Notes under the pieces: model-generated
The model's input: only the letters and a program-made list of their open reading frames with translations
The model's database searches: none
What the model was told of the DNA's origin: nothing
Made by a program: the position numbers and the translations under genes
Shown here: piece after piece, positions 36,615 to 43,986 of the stretch
Layout: every line of letters starts with the position of its first letter
Position numbering within the stretch: the first letter of the stretch is position 1
From: an uncultured Collinsella sp.
GTDB taxonomy: Bacteria > Actinomycetota > Coriobacteriia > Coriobacteriales > Coriobacteriaceae
Assembly (NCBI GenBank): GCA_934654625.1
Contig: CAKUGM010000007.1
Coordinates: forward strand, 1 to 46,105
Length of the DNA: 46,105 bases
Reading direction: 5' to 3'

Positions 36615-37583
36615 ATGTCTAAGAAAAAGCCTTGTGCGAACAAGGGGACCGCGGCGGCGATTGCGGGCATTGTCTATCGTGAACCGCAGCAGGCAGATGA
36701 CCGCTGCCTCGAGGGTTCGTGGGATCTGCATTCCCATTCGACATTCTCGGACGGTGAGTATACGGTGGACGAGCTCATCGAGCAGGCGCGTGCTTGCGGC
36801 TTGGCGCGTCTGGCTATCACCGATCACGACAGCGTGTCTCAGCTGTCGTACATTCGCGATCGCGCGCGTGCCCTCGATTTCCCGGTGCTTGCGGGATGTG
36901 AGGTCTCGACCGTCAATCCCAAGACGGGCAGGAAGGTTCATATTCTGGCATACGGTCTTGAGGCCACGCCCGATGGCTCGGGCCCGCTCGAGCGCATCGT
37001 GGCCCAAACGCAGTACTTGCGCACGGCGAACAGTCTGTGGCAGGCCTGGCGCCTCAAACAGGCAGACGTTGAATTTTCGGGCAAGCGCCTCTCCATCGAC
37101 GAGGTCTGTGAGGTTGCCGGGCAAAGTACGAGCGTCTTTAAGACGCATATCATGCAGGCGCTGACGGGCCGCCCTAAAAACGACCCCGATTACCAGTTCT
37201 GTTGGGACGTGTTTTTCAAGAAGGGCGGCATCGCGGCGCGCTCCATCGAGTATCCCAAGGTCAAGAAAGTCGTGCGTGCTATTCGCGAACAGGGCGGCGT
37301 GCCGGTGCTCGCCCATCCGGGGCAAAAAGACTCGTGGTCTGCCATTCCCGATTTGATTCCCTGCGGCCTTATGGGAATCGAGGCATATCATCCCTCGCAT
37401 ACGCCAAAGGATGTTGCCCATGCGTTTGAGGCGGCGGAGCGCTTTGGTCTTTTCGTCACGGGCGGCAGCGATTTTCATGGTCGCTACAGCTCTGCCCCCT
37501 GCCTGGGCGCGGCGTATTTGGCTCCGCAGGAGGCTACCGAGCGTCTCGAGGCCCTCTTTGAGATCGAGCAGGCGCTGCGGTAG
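36615..37583 (+). CDS. PHP-family cyclic phosphate dihydrolase-like protein (PhnPP paralogue, copy 2)
   Basis: 322 aa. Same layout as the gene at 35185 with an extra 25 residues at the N-terminus (MSKKKPCANKG...). Metal residues complete: DLHSHS (His39, His41), ITDHDS, GCEVST, LAHPGQKD, GGSDFHGR. Long shared blocks such as GLEATPD-SGPLERIV and HIMQALTG / HVMQALTG show that the two are paralogues. GGAGGG lies close before the ATG, and a 95-bp gap with no clear promoter precedes it. It may handle the same or a related cyclic or sugar phosphate. Confidence 0.8.
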   Translation: MSKKKPCANKGTAAAIAGIVYREPQQADDRCLEGSWDLHSHSTFSDGEYTVDELIEQARACGLARLAITDHDSVSQLSYIRDRARALDFPVLAGCEVSTVNPKTGRKVHILAYGLEATPDGSGPLERIVAQTQYLRTANSLWQAWRLKQADVEFSGKRLSIDEVCEVAGQSTSVFKTHIMQALTGRPKNDPDYQFCWDVFFKKGGIAARSIEYPKVKKVVRAIREQGGVPVLAHPGQKDSWSAIPDLIPCGLMGIEAYHPSHTPKDVAHAFEAAERFGLFVTGGSDFHGRYSSAPCLGAAYLAPQEATERLEALFEIEQALR

Positions 37584-37621
37584 GGCTTCGGCATTCTATT
37601 TGAGCAGCTCGCACTATGCAA

Positions 37622-37659
37622 AAGAGCCTGCGCAAGATGATGGTCTTGCGCGGGCTCTT
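37622..37659. terminator. Stem-loop between convergent genes (phnPP copy 2 and the carboxypeptidase gene)
   Basis: 16-bp stem (37622-37637 with 37644-37659) with one imperfect position and a 6-nt loop. On the minus strand it is followed by four T, on the + strand by no T-tract. Probably a bidirectional terminator. Confidence 0.6.
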
Positions 37660-37685
37660 CCCGTGCATTGCTGTACTGTCGCGCT

Positions 37686-39047
37686 TTACTTCGAGTTATC
37701 GATCTCCAGGGGCGAGGGGGCCGTGGCCACGAGGGTCGACTCGGCCTGCTGAGGCCGTCCTGTGACCAGACGGAACAGGCGATCGAGCTGCACGAGGCAC
37801 CATTCCAGGGGGTTTGGCGCCGCTTGATCTTGTGCGCAGACGAGCTTGACAGTCGCGATGGTGTGACCATCCTGCACAAGGGTGAGGGTGCCCGCATCGT
37901 CGCCGCTCTTGATGTTACCCGAGAGCGGCTTGAGATCGAGTTTCTGTTCGACATCGCCGGCGAGGCTAAATATCTGCGCCGTCTGTGCGGGGTCCTTGGC
38001 CGTGACGTCGATGGTTTTGTCGGTCCAGTCGGAGTCGGCGGCGCGTGCCACAAGCGGCTGACCGTTGGCTGCGGTCTTGTCCGAGGTGATGGCGGGGTAG
38101 TCCACGATGTGGTCGTAGTACCAGTTGGCGAGGGTAAGGGTATCGGCAAAGCGTACATCGTCGTCGGCGCAACCGAGCACGACAGTGTAGATTTCGCCGC
38201 CGTCCTCGCGTGAGAACGCGCCGACAAAGCAGCTCAGGGCATCGTAGGTTCCGCCTGTCTTCCCGCCGATGTTGCCGTTCGTGCCCAGGATTTTGTTGCG
38301 CTCGATCATCGTGATGTCGCGCTCGGTGCCATCGGCACCGGTAACGTGCGCCACGTTATTGGTGGATGCGGTAATAGCGCGAAAGTCCTCGTTGCGCATG
38401 GCGTAGGAGAACATGGTCGCGACGTCGCGTGCGGAGGAGTGCATGTCTGCCTCCCAGCCGTCAAAGTCGAGACCATGGGGGTTGGTGAACTTGCTTCCCA
38501 TGCCCAATTCCTGGGCCTTTTTGTTCATGGCATCGACGAAAACACCGTAGGGGTCGTCGGAGGAGGGGTCGATGATCGCGCCGACCGTGCGAGCAATCGC
38601 CATGCCGGCGTCGTTTCCCGAGGGGATGAGGAGCGCGCGCAGGGCCGTCTCGAGCGTCATGGTGTCGCCTTCTTTGAGGTCGGCCGTGGACTGGCCTACG
38701 GTCGCGGCGGCGTGGTCGACGGTGATGGTGGTATCGAGCGGTGCGTTGTCGAGCGCCACGACGGCGGTCATGACCTTGGTGATCGAGGCGATCTTTGTTT
38801 GATCGTCGGCGGCACGCTCGTAATAGACGGTGCCGTCCTTGCCCACCACGATGGCGTGGGGGGCCGAGATGTCGGGGCGATCTGCCGTGGCGTCTTGACG
38901 CTCGGACTCGGCGGTACCGCAGATGATATCGGTGTCGGGCTGATCGGCCAATGCCGGTGCGGGCATAGCGGTAATGCACAAGGCGCAAAGAAGCGCTGCC
39001 ATAAGGGCGGAGAGGCGAAGGTTCAGGGCGTTATGGCGGGTGCTCAC
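37686..39047 (-). CDS. Secreted D-alanyl-D-alanine carboxypeptidase (penicillin-binding protein, DacA/S11 type)
   Basis: 453 aa. A signal peptide with an Ala-x-Ala site near residue 34 (PALA), then the S11 serine set: SITK (Ser88-Lys91), SGN (143-145) and KTG (263-265). It trims the last D-Ala from peptidoglycan side chains on the outer face of the membrane. A C-terminal beta domain follows; no C-terminal membrane helix is clear. The start is GTG at 39047 (rest of the leader is STRHNALNLRLSALMAALL); its ribosome site is weak. It splits the phosphonate cluster from pstB and is unlikely to be part of either. Confidence 0.9.
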   Translation of the reverse strand: MSTRHNALNLRLSALMAALLCALCITAMPAPALADQPDTDIICGTAESERQDATADRPDISAPHAIVVGKDGTVYYERAADDQTKIASITKVMTAVVALDNAPLDTTITVDHAAATVGQSTADLKEGDTMTLETALRALLIPSGNDAGMAIARTVGAIIDPSSDDPYGVFVDAMNKKAQELGMGSKFTNPHGLDFDGWEADMHSSARDVATMFSYAMRNEDFRAITASTNNVAHVTGADGTERDITMIERNKILGTNGNIGGKTGGTYDALSCFVGAFSREDGGEIYTVVLGCADDDVRFADTLTLANWYYDHIVDYPAITSDKTAANGQPLVARAADSDWTDKTIDVTAKDPAQTAQIFSLAGDVEQKLDLKPLSGNIKSGDDAGTLTLVQDGHTIATVKLVCAQDQAAPNPLEWCLVQLDRLFRLVTGRPQQAESTLVATAPSPLEIDNSK

Positions 39048-39106
39048 AATCGCTCGCTTTCATTCGATATGGAGGGCGATATCTGCGCGGTTGCGCAACG
39101 GCTCTC

Positions 39107-39112
39107 AGTATA
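39107..39112 (-). promoter_or_regulatory. Possible -10 element of the carboxypeptidase gene
   Basis: Minus-strand TATACT about 60 nt before the GTG start, beside the left arm of the 39125-39249 inverted repeat. No clear -35. Confidence 0.35.
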
Positions 39113-39124
39113 GCCGCAATTGAT

Positions 39125-39249
39125 GTGGGAGGGGCGGGCGCATATATCGTCCTGGCGCAGTTACGCAGAGGGGTCTCCCGTTCGAAACGAACGGGAGACC
39201 CCTCGAGTATGTTTGAGCACAGGATGATATATGCGCCCGCCCCTCCCAC
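39125..39249. repeat. Nested inverted repeat 1 (125 bp) between divergent genes
   Basis: Outer arms of 30 nt (39125-39154 and 39220-39249, starting GTGGGAGGGGCGGG) match as reverse complements with one mismatch. An inner perfect 17-bp palindrome (39168-39184 with 39188-39204) closes on the loop AAA. Short unpaired spacers of 13 and 15 nt separate the two. The element lies between the leftward carboxypeptidase gene and rightward pstB, where no terminator is needed. No target-site duplication is visible. Confidence 0.9.
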
Positions 39250-39443
39250 GCGGGTGGATTGGGAGACGATATGGTCAAGGTGGTGTGGGGTTCGAAATCT
39301 GAGCTCCTGTCCAAACCTGCTTCAAGGCAAAACCTCTCGCAACCTGCGTCTTTACGATTCCCTGACATATCGCTTATTTCGTCATGAAAGCGTATGCGTA
39401 CCATCGTCAAGGTATGGTTGAAATGATCGGGGAGGTATCGCGC

Positions 39444-40334
39444 GTGAGTGAACCTGCTGTTGATGTAGTATCTGCCGAGGCTGGCCTCGATTCTGTAGAC
39501 GCCATGGCGCGGGCGGCCGAGGAGGCGCATGAGCGCGAAATGACAGGGGAGATGCCACAGACAGATGCCCCGGTGCCTCAACATAAGGTGCGCATGGCGG
39601 TGTCGCATCTCGATCTTTTCTACGGCGACCATCACGCCCTCAAGGATGTGAACATCAACATTCGCGAGCGCGAGATCACCTCGTTCATCGGCCCCTCTGG
39701 CTGCGGAAAGTCAACGCTGCTTCGCTGTCTTAATCGCATGAACGACTATGTGAAGGATTGCCGCGTCGAGGGCGAAATCACCCTCGATGGTCGCGATATC
39801 TATCGCGACTACAACGTCACGCGTTTGCGTCGGCAGGTGGGCATGGTGTTTCAGCGCCCCAATCCCTTCCCTATGAGCATTTACGATAACGTGGCCTATG
39901 GTCCGCGCGGTTTGGGTATCAAGAGCCGCTCCGAGCTTGACGGCATCGTCGAGGAGTCGCTGCGCTCGGCTGCGCTTTGGGACGAGGTCAAAGACAAGCT
40001 CAAATCTTCGGGTCTGGGTCTTTCCGGCGGCCAACAGCAGCGTCTGTGCATCGCCCGCGCGCTTGCGGTCAAGCCCGAGGTCTTGCTCATGGACGAGCCT
40101 ACAAGCGCCCTCGACCCTGTATCGACGGTGCAGATCGAGCAGCTTGCGTGCGAGCTGCGCGAGAAGTATTCGCTCGTGGTGGTTACGCACAACATGCAGC
40201 AGGCCTCGCGCATTTCCGACTCGGTGGCGTTTTTCCTTTTGGGCGAGCTGGTCGAGCATGCTCCTACGGCCGAGCTCTTCCGCGCACCCAAGGACTCGCG
40301 AACCGCGGATTATCTGACGGGTCGCTTCGGCTGA
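39444..40334 (+). CDS. pstB: Phosphate ABC transporter ATP-binding protein PstB (isolated copy)
   Basis: 296 aa from GTG 39444, chosen because GGGGAGG (39430-39435) is 8 nt upstream; ATG codons at 39384 and 39414 lack a site. Walker [10 protein letters not shown] (83-91), [27 protein letters not shown] and [14 protein letters not shown] identify PstB. About 45 acidic N-terminal residues precede the usual start of the family. PstB drives high-affinity phosphate uptake with PstS, PstC and PstA, which are not in this window. PhoB/PhoR-like genes follow within 66 bp, so it is linked to phosphate sensing. Confidence 0.93.
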   Translation: MSEPAVDVVSAEAGLDSVDAMARAAEEAHEREMTGEMPQTDAPVPQHKVRMAVSHLDLFYGDHHALKDVNINIREREITSFIGPSGCGKSTLLRCLNRMNDYVKDCRVEGEITLDGRDIYRDYNVTRLRRQVGMVFQRPNPFPMSIYDNVAYGPRGLGIKSRSELDGIVEESLRSAALWDEVKDKLKSSGLGLSGGQQQRLCIARALAVKPEVLLMDEPTSALDPVSTVQIEQLACELREKYSLVVVTHNMQQASRISDSVAFFLLGELVEHAPTAELFRAPKDSRTADYLTGRFG

Positions 40335-40399
40335 TATGACACGACGGCACACGCTGCCGGTGTATGATGGCAAACAGATGCAAATGGGAGGAGTACCTC

Positions 40400-41080
40400 A
40401 TGATTTACTACGTGGAAGACGACGATAACATTCGAGGGCTCACCCTGTATGCGCTCAAGCAGCAAGGCATCGAGGCAGAAGGGTTCTCGTGCGATAGCGA
40501 GTTCAAGGCGGCCGTTGCGCGCCGCGTGCCCGATGCGGTGCTTCTGGACATCATGTTGCCCGATACCGACGGCCTCGAGATCATGCGCCGTCTGCGCGCC
40601 GATTCCGAGACCGCCACGGTCCCCATCATGATGCTCACGGCAAAAGATACCGAGCTCGATAAGGTTGTCGCCCTCGACGGCGGTGCCGACGACTATCTCA
40701 CCAAGCCCTTTTCGCTCATGGAGCTCACCAGTCGCTGCCGCGCGCTGCTTCGCCGCGGCGGCATGACCAAGAAGGTGAGCGACACGCTGTCCTCCCAGGG
40801 CATCACGTTGTCTCCCAGCCGTCGCGAAGTCGCGGTCGACGGCGACGAGATCAAACTCACACTGCGTGAGTTCGATCTGCTCGAGTACCTCATGCGCAAA
40901 CCGGGCATCGTCTTTTCGCGCGAGGCTCTGCTCCAAAGCGTTTGGGGTTGGGACTTCGACGGCGGCTCGCGCACAGTCGATGTGCATGTGCAGACGCTTC
41001 GCCAAAAACTGGGCGATCATGCCTCCTGCATCGAGACGGTGCGTGGCGTCGGTTACCGTTTCGCTGGACACGAGGCGTAG
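40400..41080 (+). CDS. PhoB/OmpR-type response regulator
   Basis: 226 aa. Receiver domain with YYVEDDDNI, phospho-acceptor Asp50 (LLDIMLP), TAKD and YLTKPF; C-terminal winged-helix domain (LTLREFDLLEYL ... RTVDVHVQTLRQKLG ... VRGVGYRF). ATG 40400 follows GGGAGGAG. Its place between pstB and a PhoR-like kinase suggests phosphate-starvation control, possibly including the phn cluster 3 kb upstream. A TATGAT (40363-40368) in the 65-bp gap before it could be a -10 box. Confidence 0.88.
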   Translation: MIYYVEDDDNIRGLTLYALKQQGIEAEGFSCDSEFKAAVARRVPDAVLLDIMLPDTDGLEIMRRLRADSETATVPIMMLTAKDTELDKVVALDGGADDYLTKPFSLMELTSRCRALLRRGGMTKKVSDTLSSQGITLSPSRREVAVDGDEIKLTLREFDLLEYLMRKPGIVFSREALLQSVWGWDFDGGSRTVDVHVQTLRQKLGDHASCIETVRGVGYRFAGHEA

Positions 41081-41086
41081 TCGGGT

Positions 41087-42520
41087 ATGGCGGCGGCAAT
41101 AGCTGCGGGATCGCATCGGTCGCTTTCCAAGCGCGTCTTTGGGACCATTTTCACCATCGCCATGGTGATTATCGTGGCGCTGACGGGCGTGGGCACGGCG
41201 TTTATCCAAAGCCGTTTGGCATCGCTTACGCGTGAGGAGATTTCTAACCAGCTGGATGTTGTGGCGGCGGCGCTTAACGGCTCTGAAGACGAAATCGAAA
41301 TGCTGCGCCATCTTGATATTGAAAATGCGCGTGTCACGTTGGTGGATGTCGATGGTTCTGTTCTTTATGACAGCGAAGAGCCGCCTGCGATGCTGCCCAA
41401 CCACAAGGACCGTCCTGAAATCTCCCAAGCTCTCGAGGAGGGCAGGGGTTCATCCGAGCGTTCGAGTTCCACCTTGGGCGAAGTGATGCTTTACGAGGCC
41501 GAACGTTTGGACGATGGGCGCGTGGTGCGCCTTTCGCAGGCGCAATCCGGTTTTTTGACTGTTTTGCTTTCGGTGATCGGCCCCATTCTCGTGATGGCCC
41601 TCATCTGCATCATCTGCTTGTTTTTCGTGGCTCGTCGCGAATCGCGCGCTATCATCGCGCCTTTGTGCGAGGTGGACCTCGACCATCCGCGCCGCAACGC
41701 CGACGCGGCTTATGCCGAGATGATTCCCATGCTCGAGCGCATCGAGTCGCAGCGCCAAGAGCTCAAACGCCAGATGCGCGTGCTGGCGGACAACGACCGC
41801 ATGCGCCGCGAGTTTACAGCGAATGTGACCCATGAGCTCAAGACGCCGCTCACGACTATCTCGGGTTACGCCGAGCTGATTGAGAATGGCCTGGTGGCGA
41901 GTGAGGACGACCAGCGCGATTTCGCCTGCCGTATCCATAGCGAAGCAACGCGCCTTGCAGCGCTCGTCAACGATATCTTGACGCTCTCGAGCCTCGATGA
42001 AGCCGAGCATGGTGACGCGGAGGTTTCGAAGGGTATCTTGGGCGCCTCCGAACCGGTTGATTTGTCGCGCGCCGTGGACGCCGTGTGCCAGCGCTTGGAG
42101 TCGGTTGCGGAGGCAAGCGGTGTTGCCCTGACGCAAGATACGGATTCGGTGGTTGTCTTTGGCCTGCCGCGCCTGCTCGATGAGATGATTTACAACTTGA
42201 CGAGCAATGCTATTCGCTACAACCGCGAGAACGGCTCGGTCAGCGTGTATTGTGGAGCTGACGATGAAGGGCGTCCGTACGTGCGCGTGCAGGATACCGG
42301 CATCGGTATCGCTCCCGAGGAATGCGGCAAGATTTTCGAGCGTTTTTATCGGGTAGATAAAAGCCGTTCCAAGGCGCGTGGCGGCACGGGCCTGGGGCTT
42401 GCCATCGTCAAGCACGCAGCGCTTTTCCATCATGCGCAGATTGACGTGCGAAGCGAGCTTGGGCAAGGTACGACGATCACCGTGCTCTTCCCGGTGCAGG
42501 ATCCTTCACTTTGGAGCTAA
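41087..42520 (+). CDS. PhoR-like sensor histidine kinase
   Basis: 477 aa. Two membrane helices (about 17-40 and 160-182) bound an extracellular sensor of about 115 residues. The dimerisation and phospho-acceptor site is FTANVTHELKTPLT (His249), and the ATPase domain shows the N box NLTSNAIRYN, DTGIGI, FERFYRVDKSRS and GGTGLGLAIVKH. It starts 6 bp after the response regulator and forms a pair with it. The signal is not shown by sequence; phosphate is inferred from the neighbours. Confidence 0.9.
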   Translation: MAAAIAAGSHRSLSKRVFGTIFTIAMVIIVALTGVGTAFIQSRLASLTREEISNQLDVVAAALNGSEDEIEMLRHLDIENARVTLVDVDGSVLYDSEEPPAMLPNHKDRPEISQALEEGRGSSERSSSTLGEVMLYEAERLDDGRVVRLSQAQSGFLTVLLSVIGPILVMALICIICLFFVARRESRAIIAPLCEVDLDHPRRNADAAYAEMIPMLERIESQRQELKRQMRVLADNDRMRREFTANVTHELKTPLTTISGYAELIENGLVASEDDQRDFACRIHSEATRLAALVNDILTLSSLDEAEHGDAEVSKGILGASEPVDLSRAVDAVCQRLESVAEASGVALTQDTDSVVVFGLPRLLDEMIYNLTSNAIRYNRENGSVSVYCGADDEGRPYVRVQDTGIGIAPEECGKIFERFYRVDKSRSKARGGTGLGLAIVKHAALFHHAQIDVRSELGQGTTITVLFPVQDPSLWS

Positions 42521-42562
42521 GGTCTCGCTTTGTCCGGCGCGCGCTTCATGTGAGGGCAGCCT

Positions 42563-43630
42563 CTATCGGGCTTTTGCGCCAAGCGTGTTCCAATCGATAA
42601 AGAGCTTGCGGCGCAGGGTTTTCTCTGCCGCCTGCTCTTTTGGCGTTTTTGACTTGACGGGAACGCCGAGCTTGAGTGCGATGAGCTCCTTTACCGCTTG
42701 ATAGCTGCGTTCGTTTGAAAACTGCTTATAAGATAGCTGGATAACCTGGATTCCCATGCGTTCCAATGCCGCCGCTCTATCGGCATCGGAGATCCCGGCG
42801 GCTTCGCTGTCGTGGATGCTGCGACCTTGGCATTCGATATCGAGGGCGGGGCGCGATCCCCTTGCCTCTATATAGATGTCGGCAAAGCAGTGGTCGTGCC
42901 CGTAGAGCGCTTGGGCCTGCTTGTTGAGGCAGATACGCTGATTGTTCTGGATGGGGAGACCCTCGCCCCCGAGCCTTCGCGAGAGGCCTAACAAAATGGA
43001 TGCCTGTACTTCAAAGGGCGAAGCGCAGGTTCCTGTTACGCGGTCGAGGGCCCAGGCAAGATTTTTGGACCCGCGCACGCCTTTTGTCTGCTCGAGGAAT
43101 GAACGAAGCGATTCGGGGCTGATTGTCGGGTTTCGTTTCCAGAGCGACGTTTTGGTGCCTTTCGTATCGATCACCCGTGCCCATCCGGCGTCTTCGGGGA
43201 TAAAGCCCTGGTCAACGGCCTCTTTGAGCAAGCTTTCGGCTTGCGCTGTTGGTTGAAAAACAGAGAACGAGCCGCAAAGTTCATATGTTGCCATCAAAAG
43301 CTCAATGCGGTCGATGCCGGGCGCCATGGTAAGAAGTGTGAGCTCGGGTCCGGCGAGCAAAAAGCCGTGATCGGTTTCTTGGATGCAGCCAAACGGAAGC
43401 TCGCTGCCAACGAGGTGCGATTGATAGATGACGCCAGAGTTAACGGCGGTCTTTGCACGAACAAGGCGATGAATGGGGGCGCCAAGCAGGTCGGAGGCGG
43501 TGCTGCACGATGCGAGCTTGAGATGATTCGAGTCTTGATACGTGCCGGGCAGCGGGGGATAGAGTGCTCGGAGTTGCGGAGGAACCCGGTGAAAGCGAAA
43601 AGCGCTCTGTGCGCAGACGGTTTGAGGCAT
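42563..43630 (-). CDS. AbiEi/DUF559-like protein with a predicted PD-(D/E)XK nuclease fold
   Basis: 355 aa. ATG 43630 is chosen because GGAG lies 10 nt upstream on the minus strand; a longer frame to 43693 runs into the inverted repeat. The C-terminal third looks like a DUF559/Vsr-like fold: SPFEVQASILLGL (Glu207), FADIYIE (Asp251), LDIECQG (Asp264, Glu266, Gln268), SDADRAAALERMGIQVIQLS. The middle part resembles the AbiEi-type region that precedes DUF559 in many Actinobacteria. No partner antitoxin or toxin gene is adjacent. It lies convergent with the kinase gene (42-bp gap). Function unknown; DNA or nucleic-acid cleavage is only inferred. Confidence 0.65.
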   Translation of the reverse strand: MPQTVCAQSAFRFHRVPPQLRALYPPLPGTYQDSNHLKLASCSTASDLLGAPIHRLVRAKTAVNSGVIYQSHLVGSELPFGCIQETDHGFLLAGPELTLLTMAPGIDRIELLMATYELCGSFSVFQPTAQAESLLKEAVDQGFIPEDAGWARVIDTKGTKTSLWKRNPTISPESLRSFLEQTKGVRGSKNLAWALDRVTGTCASPFEVQASILLGLSRRLGGEGLPIQNNQRICLNKQAQALYGHDHCFADIYIEARGSRPALDIECQGRSIHDSEAAGISDADRAAALERMGIQVIQLSYKQFSNERSYQAVKELIALKLGVPVKSKTPKEQAAEKTLRRKLFIDWNTLGAKAR

Positions 43631-43662
43631 AAAAACCGCTCCATTCAAGCCGTGTTGAGAGA

Positions 43663-43798
43663 AACTTCCTGATTTCAGTAGCAGTATGGGCATTCGCTGA
43701 GTAGAAGTACCTTTTTCGAAGAAAAAGGCCAGATAAAGAATCGCTCTAAGTAGAGTCTACTGAGCAAATTCAAATACTGGTACTGAAATCAGGAAGTT
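43663..43798. repeat. Nested inverted repeat 2 (136 bp) between divergent genes
   Basis: Outer arms of 25 nt (43663-43687 and 43774-43798, starting AACTTCCTGATTTCAG) with one mismatch. Inside are a second pair of 10-nt arms (43696-43705 with 43756-43765, one mismatch) and a central 8-bp hairpin CCTTTTTC/GAAAAAGG (43710-43728). It lies just upstream of both the minus-strand nuclease-like gene and htpG, a divergent pair. AT-richer than its surroundings. Confidence 0.9.
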
Positions 43799-43898
43799 CC
43801 TTCGGCGACCGGTCGTTTTAGAGAGACTTATCGGCTCGTCTGCTCCTCGCTTTATGCAAAAAATGGATCAGCAACGTATATATGCGCGATGTTGGGAT

Positions 43899-43904
43899 AT
43901 AAAA
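43899..43904 (+). promoter_or_regulatory. Possible -10 element of htpG
   Basis: TATAAA within GGATATAAAATC, 83 nt before the start codon. No strong -35. No CIRCE-type or HAIR-type operator was recognised. Confidence 0.4.
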
Positions 43905-43932
43905 TCTAAGTCTCAACGTATGAGGTCTGATG

Positions 43933-43956
43933 CAGCCCGCTTGCCGGGCTGTTTTT
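43933..43956 (+). terminator. Intrinsic terminator inside the htpG leader
   Basis: 7-bp stem CAGCCCG (43933-43939) with CGGGCTG (43945-43951), loop cttgc, then five T. It lies 30 bp before the htpG start and downstream of the candidate promoter, so it may act as an attenuator or end a short upstream RNA. Confidence 0.75.
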
Positions 43957-43986
43957 CAGGTGCCATCTAAGCGAAAGGATGCGTAT

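Noticed and set aside
39125..39421. Short frames on both strands over inverted repeat 1 (each with an AYI and APAPPT-like segment)
   Set aside because: The likeness between the two strands comes from the palindrome itself; neither has a convincing ribosome site.
39250..39443. Pho-like operator or clear promoter before pstB
   Set aside because: CTGACA (39362-39367) has no good -10 at 16-18 bp and no repeats; too weak to report as a site.
43663..43798. Insertion sequence or CRISPR-like array
   Set aside because: No transposase, no regular repeat-spacer pattern and no visible target-site duplication; the structure is a single nested palindrome.
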